This document shows positions 21,601-31,453 of a DNA stretch of 64,000 nucleotides, piece after piece (the first letter of the stretch is position 1; each line of letters starts with the position of its first letter). Made by a program: the position numbers and the translations under genes. This DNA comes from Desmodesmus armatus. Its lineage: Eukaryota; Chlorophyta; Chlorophyceae; Sphaeropleales; Scenedesmaceae. Under the pieces are notes generated by a model that worked only from the letters and a program-made list of their open reading frames with translations, was not told the origin of the DNA and did not search any database. The stretch spans positions 62,001 through 126,000 of the forward strand of contig VIIQ02000192.1 in the NCBI GenBank assembly GCA_007449985.2. Direction: 5' to 3'.

Positions 21601-22564
21601 CATCGACTTCTTCAGCGGAGCCAACGTGTATGCCGTGGACAAGGTGGCTCTCTTGCGTGGTGATGCAAAGGCGAATACCGCCCTCACTCGCGCCAGCGAC
21701 AGCAACGTCCCGATTAACAAGAGTGTGTTTACACTGCAGCCAGCACGGCAGTATGGGCCTAGCAGCACGCCAAATAACTACCTGATTGCGACAGACCCCC
21801 GCGTGGGAACGGAATGGGTAACAGACCTACTGGTTTACAAGCTGGGCGGCACCGAGACACTTTCGACTCAGAAAGCAAGGGTCACGTTGGACCAGATTGT
21901 GCCACGCACCCGCCTGAACTTTTCTTATCGCATACCAAGCAACGTGACACAGAAGCCTGGAGACATCCCGTTTGGTGTTGTGGCCTATAACATCACGACT
22001 CCATACGAGCTAGCGCCTAGCTTTGGCCAGATGGGTTCTGTGAGCTTTGTGGACGACAAGCTCTACTGTTCTTGGAACACAGCCTTGCCCCCGCTGTCAG
22101 CAGCTACCGCAGGCGTTGCTTGGGCCGTCATAGACCCCCACAAGCCCACTTGGGCTCTGAATGGGGGTGTCCTGCGTCCGCCAGGCACTGGCAACAGCCT
22201 CGCCGCCCCCTACATGGTTGTGCGCCCTGGTGGTGATGGTGTGGTGTCCTTCACCCTCATTGGTCCCGAGTATTACCCCAGCCCTTGCTTTGCGGTCCTC
22301 TCCGACGATCGCCTCGGGCAGCTGACAATCGTCACCCCGGGGATTGGCCCGCTTGACACGTACTTAGGCTACGACTTTCCCCCTAGTGATTTTGGGTACT
22401 TCTCCGCTGCCGACATCGACGAGACCGGTGCGTTCTGGATTGCGGCAGAGTATGTGGGCAACACATGCACCGTCGAAGAGTGGAATGCAGACGGCACATG
22501 TGGTGGAGTCCGTTCGAGGGGGGCGAACTGGGACACGCACATCACCAAGCTCACCTTGCACTGA
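18662..22564 (+). CDS. three-exon gene, conserved secreted-type protein of unknown function
   Basis: Exons 18662-19124, 20391-20708 and 21441-22564 join with phase-1 GT/AG introns (GCAG/GTAAGA, GCAG/GCAATG, ACCG/GTAAGC, GCAG/GTTCAT) into about 634 codons. Conserved-looking landmarks are DPPEPSLCAG plus NGFVLQTVN at the first junction, VDLNTFYDYP, SWKLYRLPTSNNGTEGTP, VIATDDYDQQ, TQKPGDIPFG and a C-terminal ANWDTHITKLTLH. From memory this resembles a family of secreted bacterial hypothetical proteins with repeated beta-strand character and no assigned reaction. No signal peptide is visible on the modelled N-terminus, which is Ser/Arg/Gln-rich, so the true start may lie in an upstream exon (an acceptor at 18628 is possible). 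Both introns are large (1.27 and 0.73 kb). Confidence 0.75.
21260..21398. repeat. (TTTC)n and (CCCT)n pyrimidine microsatellites in intron 2
   Basis: TTTC repeats at 21260-21282 and a CCCT/CCT run at 21343-21398 lie 40-180 bp before the exon 3 acceptor. The strand-biased pyrimidine tracts could form triplex DNA and also act as an exaggerated polypyrimidine tract. Confidence 0.9.
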
Positions 22565-23030
22565 TGCACCCTCACCACTGAGCTGAGACTGCACCATGAT
22601 GATGGGTGCTGAAGTTGTTTAAACTACAACATGTTGTTGTAGGTGGTAAGTCTGCGTTTTTACTACCCGAGGATGTGGTGTTGCAGTAGCTGCGTGGCGT
22701 AGCTACGCCATGCAGCTACGAAGAGGGTCGATCACGGTGATTAGCATCCTACTTGTGGGTTTGGGGTTCTTGCATGTTGCATTGTCTGCAACACTGGCCA
22801 GACTTGATGAAGTCCAGAGCTGGACGAGAGAATCACGGTCAAGTCAAAATGCATGACATGCCTTGACAAGTGTGTTGATCTTAGGTATTGTGGGCAGATT
22901 ACAAAAAATGCGCTGTGTAGGTGGCGGCATCACAACCAGCCAGCCGCACCACTATTTATGGCACATCCAGGTTCCCGGCATTCCATGCATTGTGTGGTTG
23001 TTGTGGCTGGAAGGTGCGGTTGGAGGGGGC
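22565..23030. other. intergenic, no gene recognised
   Basis: No supported ORF. Short palindromes such as ACAACATGTTGT occur near 22627-22638, just after the stop of the upstream gene. Confidence 0.35.
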
Positions 23031-23112
23031 CCCTGGTGATAGGTCCCTGGTGATAGGGGGTCCCTGGTGATAAGTGGGGTCCCTGGTGATAGGGGGTCCT
23101 AGTGATAGATTG
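23031..23112. repeat. CCCTGGTGATAG minisatellite, five units
   Basis: Five copies of CCCTGGTGATAG are separated by GT, GGGGT or GTGGGGT spacers (14-19 bp unit), directly before the Ty3-like remnant. Confidence 0.85.
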
Positions 23113-23149
23113 CTTGCGGGGCGTGAGATGGTGTGTGTAGTGCCCCCTT

Positions 23150-23660
23150 GCACCTCATGTTGCGTAAGGGCCTGGCTTTTTTGTGGAGTGATGAGGCTCT
23201 GGTTGCTTTTCAAGAGTCGTAGGATGCTTTGTGTGAGCTCACACACCTCGAGGCCCCTGTGCTGGCTTTGCCTAACTGGGACCGTGACATTATTCTGACC
23301 ACTGACTGGGGTCAGGTTGCTGTTGGGGCTGTGCTCTCCCAGGTTGACCCTGTTACTGGCGAGGAACACCCCAATGCTTTTGCATCCCGCACCCTCACTG
23401 CGGCTGAGCGCAAGTATGCAACCACAGAGGGCAAGTGTCTGGCCGTGACCTGAAAAGTTCTATCGATATCTGCATGGGCGCCGGTTCAAGCTTAGGACCG
23501 ACCACGCTGCCCTGCAGTGGCTGGATTCTGCGCGCTTCACCAACGCCAAGTTGGAACGGTGGGCGTCGCGTGATTTCAGGAGTTTGATTTTGAGGTGAAG
23601 TACATCAAGGGCTCCATCAACGTTGTGGCGGATGATTTGTCTCGTGAGGGTGCATGTGAC
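23150..23660 (+). pseudogene. Ty3-like pol fragment: RT C-terminus and RNase H
   Basis: A plus-strand reading starts with LMLRKGLAFLWSDEALVAFQ (RT thumb region), passes an in-frame TAG at 23220-23222, then shows EAPVLALPNWDRDIILTTDW, VGAVLSQVDP, FASRTLTAAERKYATTEGKC, and after a break FYRYLHGRRF, LRTDHAALQWL, and after another shift EFDFEVKYIKG and NVVADDLSRE. This order is the RT-RNase H block of Ty3/gypsy pol, including the TTDW and TDHAALQWL signatures. At least one nonsense codon and two frameshifts make it dead. The protease and RT core to the left are missing. Confidence 0.8.
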
Positions 23661-23708
23661 ACCCGAGGGCTCCGATCAGGTTGTGCATGTGCGTCTTGTG
23701 TCTCTAGT

Positions 23709-24156
23709 TGTGACTGATCCTGTTTGGCCTGAGCATGCACACAAGCAGGCTGAGTGGGATGCTGTGCCTTGCGCAGTGTGTGGTGACCTTGGTGGGTTTG
23801 ATAACCTTGCCATTTGCTCTGGTGACTGATCCTGTTTGGCCTGAGCATGCACACAAGCAGGCTGAGTGGGATGCCGTGCCTTGCGCAGTGTGTGGTGACC
23901 TTGGTGGGTTTGATAACCTTGCCATTTGCTCTGGTGACTGATCCTGTTTGGCCTGAGCATGCACACAAGCAGGCTGAGTGGGATGCTGTGCCTTGCGCAG
24001 TGTGTGGTGACCTTGGTGGGTTTGATAACCTTGCCATTTGCTCTGGTGACTGATCCTGTTTGGCCTGAGCATGCACACAAGCAGGCTGAGTTGGATGCTG
24101 TGCCTTGCGCAATGTGTGGTAATCCTGGTGGGTTTGATAACCTTGCCTTTCGCTCT
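23709..24156 (+). repeat. 112-bp tandem repeat, four copies, over the PHD-finger start
   Basis: Copies begin at 23709, 23821, 23933 and 24045. The first three are nearly identical and the fourth is more diverged. Each encodes TDPVWPEHAHKQAE then PCAxCGxxGGFDNLA. Since 112 is not a multiple of three, each junction shifts frame and ends in CSGD-stop. Confidence 0.95.
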
Positions 24157-24555
24157 GGTTGCAACAAGTGCATTCACCTGCGCTGTGTTATGCTGTTTAT
24201 GTCCACTGTCCCTAGTGGTGAGTGGCTATGCCCTGGGTGTGACGTTCTCTTCTCCAATCTTGAGGAGCTCAGAGATCCAGTCCCGATCTTGCAGTATGGT
24301 TTGAATGACCCTTACTGCGATGACCTGTTGGTGTCGTGTGTGTTGTCTGGCCATGCGGATGCTTTGTTGTCGGCTCTTCATGCAAGGCAGGTCCGTGCAT
24401 GGCGTCACAGAGCCATGAATTTACGACCGCACCCCCGCATGTCTGGCTGGTTACAGGTGGCTTCTCATGCCCCTGACGGTTCTGTTTTGTGGCATACCTG
24501 TCCCCCGTTGCAGTACCGGTGGGACCTTCTTCGTTGTATGCATGTAGGGTTGTGA
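24068..24555 (+). pseudogene. PHD-finger segment of the Ty3-like remnant
   Basis: The last repeat copy runs into a complete PHD-type pattern: PCAMCGNPGGFDNLA, then SGCNKCIHLRC, then VPSGEWLCPGC, i.e. C-x2-C, C-x2-C, H-x2-C, C-x2-C with the usual Trp before the last pair. The third cysteine of the finger is Cys in repeat copies 1-3 (LAICSG) but Arg in this copy (LAFRSG). A further 80 codons (DPYCDDLLVSCVLSGHADAL and on) lead to a stop at 24555. Position after RNase H suggests a reader module between RNase H and integrase. No HHCC or DDE motif could be recognised downstream. Confidence 0.65.
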
Positions 24556-25279
24556 AGCTTCGCATCAGTGGGGTGGTTGTGCTTGCCATTGGTGACACCC
24601 GTTTCAAGAACACTGTGCTGTTCAAGCGCAACATCACTAACCTTGCCCGCTACCTGGACAAGTCTTCTGTTCAGGTTGCTTTGGGCATGGATGGTTGAAC
24701 CGGGGTTGGCTTGGTTGTGGCGGTAACAAATCGTGGCACTACATCATGTAGTGCTACATTGCCATACATGGTGCTGGTGTGCTCCTGTGTGTCAGTTGTG
24801 TTCAAGTGTCACTCCTGTCACACATCTGCAGAGCCGCTTGCCCTTAGCCGCTGCTCTCCCTTGCAGCACCGTTGGGAGTGTTTCTTTACTTGCGTTGCTG
24901 GTGAGAGTCAGTGCCGTGGCTGGGTTTGTGGTTTGTGACCGTCATATCCTGTTGCCCCGTGTCCGGTTGGTTGTTTTGTCTTTCGGGTTGTCCGCTGTTT
25001 CGGCTTTGTTCTTCATTCAGTTGTCTTCCTGACTGTGAATTCGGTTCGTTTGTCTTCCTCCTGGAGGGGGAGAGAGTCTAGGCCTTCACGCCCACTGCAA
25101 AGTGATGCGTGTTGTCCTGCTTGCGATTTGAGCTAGCCTGAGTCAGCAGTCGTGTCCGTTCCATCCAGTCAGACACGTTGCGAGTGTGAACGAGTCGCAG
25201 AAACATGGCGCTGAGCGTCGTGGTTGCCGTGCTGTTGTGCGCTGAGCGTGCAGAAGCACAGAAAAAGATTCCAATGTAA
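24556..25279. other. likely decayed remainder of the Ty3-like element, no gene called
   Basis: Short open frames with scattered Cys/Trp codons but no recognisable integrase motif. The GGAGGGGGAGAG stretch near 25063-25075 could be a polypurine tract next to an LTR edge, which would place the element end nearby; this is speculative. Confidence 0.3.
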
Positions 25280-25667
25280 TAAATCAAGCAACAGCAGCAG
25301 CGGCGGGAAGCTGAGCGGCGGGAAGCTGAGCTGCATGCACACAGCGCTCCCATTGGCTGTGCAGGGGACGCAGCAGGGGTTGACAGAAGCTGCACTCACA
25401 GCGCTGGTGCAGCAGTTGCACGCAGCAGGGGTCATGCTCAGCAACATTGCAATGCAGCACTTCCGCAACGGCCAGCACATGGGAACATCAGCGCCCCAAA
25501 AGAGGTACAACTGGTGTCAGGGCGCAGCTGCATTCGTGCAGGGTGTCGTACGACCCGCTACTGTGGACGGGCTTGTCAAGGGGTCTCATGGAAGCAGCAC
25601 AGGCATGTGTGCAAGGCGGTGGCAGTTGTGGCTGCAAGCACGGCAGCAGTCGGCGGGTCGTGATGGG
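25280..25667 (+). pseudogene. fossil 3' fragment of a MYND-family gene
   Basis: The frame from about 25300 reads QGTQQGLTEAALTALVQQL and AGVMLSNIAMQHF, matching the region just before the finger in MYND-1, -2 and -4. A frameshift near 25490 follows, and the next frame gives EVQLVSGRSCIRAGC, RYCGRACQGVSWKQHRHVC and a stop. The first two finger cysteines (CNNPGC in relatives) are gone. Sequence left of 25290 is unrelated, so this is a 5'-truncated copy. Confidence 0.85.
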
Positions 25668-27081
25668 GTTTTTGGCGCCTCACTAGGGTTTTTGGTGTAA
25701 CGAGGGACTGGGCATGTGCGGCGCTGCACGGTCCTGGCAGTGAGCATGCAAGTGTTCTGTTATTGTGCCCGTTGAAGCTCAACATTGCACAAGCAGGCAG
25801 CACCAGCAACCCTCCCTCCCCACCCTTTTCTCTACAACTGTAACAAAGTGCGACACTCAAAGATACAAACAGTTGTAGCCTGCTAGGGACCAGCAGCAGC
25901 ACCCACACAGTGTGCCTCAAGGAGAGGCCAGAGACAGAAAGTCCAGGGACAGCAAGTCACTCTTTCGTCTGTGCACTGCCTGCACCAACATGGCACAGCG
26001 GCACCACCTGCAATAGGGCGGTGGGGGACCCAGTGCTAGTGTTCTGTGTTCCCATCTTTGTGTGTTCCCAGTGTCTCCACAGGAAACCTTGCTACCTCCC
26101 CGGTTCCGGGCACTGTCTCACTGCAATAGTGCTGTGTCTGTCACAGTGTGGCTGCCGCATACGCTCCATACCGCGCCTGCCAGGGCCCCTTACCATTGCT
26201 GAGTGGCCCTTTCTTCCGGCTCAACCCTTCTGTTCAACTGTTTCTAACTTTGAGATGAGGCTGTAAAGTGATGCAGCGCTGCACCTTGTATGATCCTGCC
26301 GCTCAGAACAATGTGTCCATGTGCAGGTCCGGCTGTGCACTCCAAATGCTGATGGTGATGATCACCAGCCTGGTGATCAGCACTGGCACGTGAAGGTTAC
26401 AGGGTTGTAAAAATGGCAGCAGCCTGCATGCTGGTAAAACCGCCTCAAACTCTGAACACAGCATCTCAATGCTCAAGGAGCATGTCACCATCCAAATGCG
26501 CCTCATTTGCAGCACACCATCATGGGGTCACCACTGACTGGCAGGGGTAGTAAGGGGTTTCCTAGCAGCACTTACTGGCAGGGGTAGCAAGGTCCCTCAC
26601 AACCCCTGCTTACTGGTGAAAACAAAGTATTGAATACACAGGTTGTTACAACACCCACACCCCAAAACTCTTGCGGTCCCTGATGCTGTTAACAACGGCC
26701 AAGCAGTCACGGCAGTAGGGTGCACTGCAGTGCTTTCACCTTTGATACCACTATGACACAAATTATTCTATTGGGGCATGCGGTTAGTAGGTCGCATTCG
26801 AGTTGTTCTACGCGCAGATCACATCCAGTCTGTCCTTGGGGCAAAGCTCTGAGCTGCCGGTGTGCACTAACAATTACTTTTCAAAAAAGGTGATGCCTGT
26901 GGCATGAAGGCATTGTCGACATGCTCAGCACCAGCAGTCATCAGCCAGGCACCAGAACAGCTCAAATCAAACTTGCTGCCATATATGCTTCCTATATAGC
27001 TTCCAACTGCTCAACACCCAGACAAGCCAGCTCAAAGCATAGAAACAGCAGCTACCATACCGCTGAATCCCTTGTGCAGGC
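25668..27081. other. intergenic; right part is the conserved MYND-1 5' flank
   Basis: No gene is seen in 25670-26540. From about 26540 to 27080 the sequence matches, in inverted order, the 5' flank of MYND-4 (59690-60130) over several blocks (for example CGGCCAAGCAGTCACGGCAG and TTGGGGCATGCGGT), and partly the MYND-2 flank. This is expected if promoters were duplicated with the genes. Confidence 0.6.
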
Positions 27082-30000
27082 ATGGGAACCAACGTCGCTG
27101 GCACATGGGACAAAGCTGTCAAGCTGCTGCAGGAGTGCAGTACCAAGCAGCCTGGCAGTGAAGAGGCTAGAGCAGCGCTGCTCACAGTGCGGGACCTAGT
27201 TGACAAGGCTAGTGAGCTTCCGCCACCGCCCAAAGCAGTCTGGAAGAAGCTGTTGCAGCAGCTGAAGGTGAGTTGCGAACACGTCATGCCACTTAGAACT
27301 GCTACAGGTGGACACTGTCTGTTCAACAGTGTTGGTCCGCTGCTGAGCTCAGCACATGTGTGACTCATAAGAAGCAGCGGCAGTTCATCACCACTCCACC
27401 ATGAGATTTCTATCCCCCTACAATACATATTGCATGTGTCTTGATGACTTGGCACAGCTTGAGGTATCTTGCAGGGCTGGCAGCAGCAGCTGCATGTCTG
27501 GGGGCCTGTTCGCAACCTCCGTGTTGTTCTTGTTGCATATTCCAGGGGCCTGCTTGCACTTTGCTGGAGCTCCACTGCATGGCTGTGTCCTCCTGCCCCA
27601 GTTGCATGCTGCGATGGCACTGTCTCCGGCTCATAGTACTTAGTACTATCAAACCAACAGCCACCCTTTGCCCAACCCCCAACCCCCACCTGCTGCCACA
27701 TGGTGCAGGTACCCCTGCGGCTTGGAGCCGCCTTCAGCGCAGCAGCTCAGCACAGCTGGAAATCCCTTCTCACACACACAGCCCTCATCACGCTGCAGTC
27801 CCTGATCCGCACAGCAAAGCAAGCAGGCTTGACCAAGGGCGCCGGCAGCAGCAGCCTGGCCAGCAGCATGCGGCAGCAGCTGGAGCAGTCGGGGGTGCTG
27901 CAGCAGCTTGCAGCAGTCATGACAGCAGCGGCTGCCGACCTGCAGGACGAGGTAGCTGCCCATGCTGCTGGCGTTTGGCGCCAGAGCCAGGCACTCATGA
28001 GGGACCACGGGCTGTTGCAAGTGATCATGTCTGTGTACGATCTCATGATGGCCCTCTGGGAGCCTCAGTCTGATGTGGACAAGATTGCCTGGCTGTGCCA
28101 CCCTAGTGGGCATGCAGCTGCTGGCATGCAGCTGACTTCAGCAGTGCTGCGGCATGTCAGCATCCTGGCCCAACATTTGCTGCCAGACCTGCAAGATATG
28201 CCGCAGGAAGCAGAGGAGCTGCTGGGTGTCCTGCAAACCAACACCCGGACGGCCCAGGCGCTGGGCATGCACCTGTTAGGCAGAGTGGTTTTGGCGCATG
28301 CACGCTGGCAGCAGCAGGGGCAGGGCAGCAGCGATGGACAGGGCTTGCAGCAGCTGCTGCTGTCACCCGAAAGGCTGCATTTTGCAGCAGTGATGGTGGT
28401 GCTCTTGGCAGCTGATGTCAGCGGCGCAGTGGCAGCACACAGTAACCAGGTGGGGGCCAGCAGCGGCAGCAGCAGCAGCACAGCCGCCCCCACAGCACAG
28501 CAGCGTGCCCCTGGTGGCAACAGCAGCAGCAGCGGTAGCAGCAGCAGTGGGGGTGTCTTTGACACCCCGTCAATCTGCCAGCTGCAGCTGCTGCAGCTGT
28601 TGGGCTTGGCTCCTGAGGTAACAGCCTGGGCTCAGGAGCCAGTGAACCTGCCAGCAGTGTGTGCGGGACTGCGCATGGCACTTGATGCGTGCAAGGAATG
28701 GTGCGCTGGAGTGCTGGACCCATCGGACTGCAGTGGCGTGCCGTCCTGGCAGCTGCAACTGCAGCAGCAGCAGCAGCTGCAGCAGCTGCAGCAGCAGCAG
28801 CGACATCAAGTCCAGGAGCAGTTGCTGCTGCTGCCAAACATCTCGATGCTGCTGCCAGCTGTCCTGCTGCTGTGCGCCAGCAGGCTGCTGTCACCCAGCG
28901 CCCAACAGCTGCTGCGGCAGCGATCGCAGCAGCTGCAGGCGACGGTGCAGCAGCTGCTTGACCTCAGCAGCACCGTCTTGATTGTGGGTGATGATATAAG
29001 CAGGCAGCAGGAAAGCCTTGGCTGGCTTCCCCCAGCACCACCTGCCGGCTGGGTGCAGGAGCTGCTAGGTGTGGTGCTGCAGTTAGTGGACCACACGGTT
29101 CACCAGCAGACCCCAACACAAGCAGGCAGTACAGGAGGCAGCAGCAGCAGCAACGATAGCGGGCTAGCTTCAACGGCGGCGGCAAGGGCAGGCTACCTTG
29201 CGCGGCTGCTGCCACTGTTCAGCACCATGCTGTTCTTTTCCCAAGGCGAGCTGTGCCAGCCTAGCAACAGCGCCAGCAGCAGCGGCACCAACAGCAGCAG
29301 CAGCGGCCTCAAACATGCCGCAGCTGCAGCGTCTCCAGAAGCCGCTAGCTCTGCCAGATTGGGGCCGGTTCTTGAGGCTGCCCTGCGTGCTGTCACCACG
29401 GCAATGCAGAGCGGCGCGATCACAGCGGATGATCTGCCCTTAGAGAGCAGTGCATTGTTCACAGAATTGCTGGTTTGCCGCCAGGGCTACACCCACTCTA
29501 CGTTGGTGCAGCACATGGGCCTTTGTGGGCCTGAGGTGCTGGCACAGGAGCAGCGGCAGCTGTACAGCTTGCTCAGCACAGTGCTGAAGATGGGGCGCCC
29601 GTGCTGGGGTGTGCGGGCACCAAGCGGCTGCTGCACAGCGGCTGGGGAGGCAGCTGTGGGGCTGCTGTTGCAAGCAACGGCAGCGTCAGCACCGCTGCAC
29701 AGCAGCCTGCAGTGGACTACCTGCCCAGCCTTGTGATCTTTGGGCGCTGCTGCCTGCAGTGGACAGAACAGCTGCAGCAGCAGGCCTCAGGGCTGCTGCT
29801 GCATGCGTCTGCGTGGTTGGAGCAGCAGGGGCAGCAGCGGAGGGAAGCTGGGCTGCATGCGCACAGTGCAGCACTGGTGTGCATCAGGGGGCTGCAGTCA
29901 GGGGCAGTCACGGTGTCTAAGTGGGTGGGTGGTGTTGAGGCGCCTGCAGCGCTTGCACAGCTGGAAGCTGCCGGTTGTGCACCGCAGCAGCTGCAGCAGC

Positions 30001-30338
30001 AGCTGCAGACGCTGATGTTGGCTATGCAGGAGACGCAGCAGGGGGCGACGGATGCTTCACTCACAGCGCTGGTGCAGCAGCTGCAGACAACTGGGGCCAT
30101 GCTCTGCAATATTGCAGTGCCGCACTTCTGCAACAACCCGGGCTGTGCGAACATCAGTGGGCTCACAGAGGTGCAGCTGGTGTCAGGGCGCAGCTGCATT
30201 TGTGCGGGGTGCCACATTGCCCGCTACTGTGGGCGGGACTGTCAGCGGGCGGCTTGGAAGGTGCACAAGCCTGTGTGCAAGGCACTGGCAGGGGCGAGTG
30301 TTGCCGCAGCCACTGCTGAAACAAGTGCGGTGCAGTAG
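27082..30338 (+). CDS. MYND-1: large MYND zinc-finger protein, one frameshift
   Basis: Exon 1 is 27082-27267 (62 codons, MGTNVAGTWDK to QQLK). The intron 27268-27708 has GTGAGT/GTGCAG ends and exon 2 is 27709-30338, starting VPLRLG. Exon 2 is rich in Ala, Gln, Leu and Ser (CAG/AGC runs at 28457-28550 and 28760-28800), suggesting long alpha-helical stretches with flexible Ser linkers. The C-terminus has a MYND finger: CNNPGC, CICAGC, RYCGRDCQ and WKVHKPVC. MYND fingers bind short proline-containing peptides of partner proteins; the role here is unknown. The frame breaks at about 29690 (net -1 or +2) relative to MYND-5 and MYND-4, separating the finger from the body. Termination is TAG. It is either a recent pseudogene or a sequence error. 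Confidence 0.75.
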
Positions 30339-31453
30339 GGGGGCTGCCGCTGAATTCTATAGTACATGGCAGTAGTGTGTAGCTTGGCTGGCTAGTCCTG
30401 TGGTCTAAAATTTCATCTGAGGGGCAGCATGCAGGTGTCAGCTGCAGCCCCGCCTTGTCCTTGAAGCACCGTGCAGTGTCGCTGTACATATCTGCGCACG
30501 GTTTCGGCGTAGGATAGACTGTGCCATACTTGCCGTTTGTGCTCCCGAGTCTCAGGTTTGTGATGAGCCGGCAACTGTGCACACATGTGTGGCAATTGTG
30601 TCCCAGCAAGTGTGGCCAACAGGTGTACAGTACATGTACACATAGACGTATGCATGTGTGACCTCTCAGCCTGCCTTCTGTGTCTGGTCATTTTATGGCC
30701 ACCTGCTGGTAGTCAAGCATGCCTAGCTGAATGTAGAAGGCCGAACATGAGGCACTTGCAATCTGCATCTGCAGATCTGAGCTGGTTGTTTGTCGTAGAC
30801 CGGGAAGTGGATTGTGAAGCAGGTGTGCCTGCCTGTATTTGTGGTCTTGGCTCGGTGATGAAGACTGACTCACTGTAGTGCTAGGCTGAGCTAACAGTGG
30901 CGAGTTGGCCACAGCGCAGCACAACGTGAGCTGGGGGGAAAGTGTGTGCGAGAACTATTACCCACCAGTACCGTGACGGTGTACCACTGACATGGACAGT
31001 GTTGCAAGCAAGATTGGCAGTTGAAGACCCCCAATATGCGACCAGTAGAGCACTTGGATCACTGCACATGGCAGTTGCAAGTGCCATCCAATTCGATGCA
31101 GGGCTTGCATCTTTACTCACGCTGTCAAACACCTTCTTCAACTGGGAAATGCTGTCAGTGGGTCACCATTGAGTTCGTTTACCAAAGCGTTGGTGTCGTT
31201 GGAGATCACATCCAGTCTGTCTGGGGCATCGCCTTGAGCTGCCGGTGTGCATCTACAGTTGTGTTGAAGAGGTGTGCGCTACGTGAAAGAGTTGTCAACA
31301 GGCTGTGGCTGCTCAGCACCACGCCAGCAGTCGTCAGCAGTGTATGAGCTCAGACTGCGCAGGCCAGCTTCAGACTGTTTCAACACCCAGACAAGCCATT
31401 GCTCAAAGCATAGAAACAGCAGCTCACATGCATGTGGCTTCTCGTGCGCAGGC
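30339..31453. other. spacer MYND-1 to MYND-2, includes conserved 5' flank
   Basis: No domain-bearing ORF. From about 31190 to 31450 it shares blocks with the flanks of MYND-1 and MYND-4 (ATCACATCCAGTCTGTC, GAGCTGCCGGTGTGCA), so the duplicated unit includes roughly 250 bp or more of upstream DNA. Confidence 0.5.

Noticed and set aside
23031..24156. CRISPR-like arrays at the two short tandem repeats
   Set aside because: Units are adjacent without unique spacers, and the context is eukaryotic retroelement DNA.
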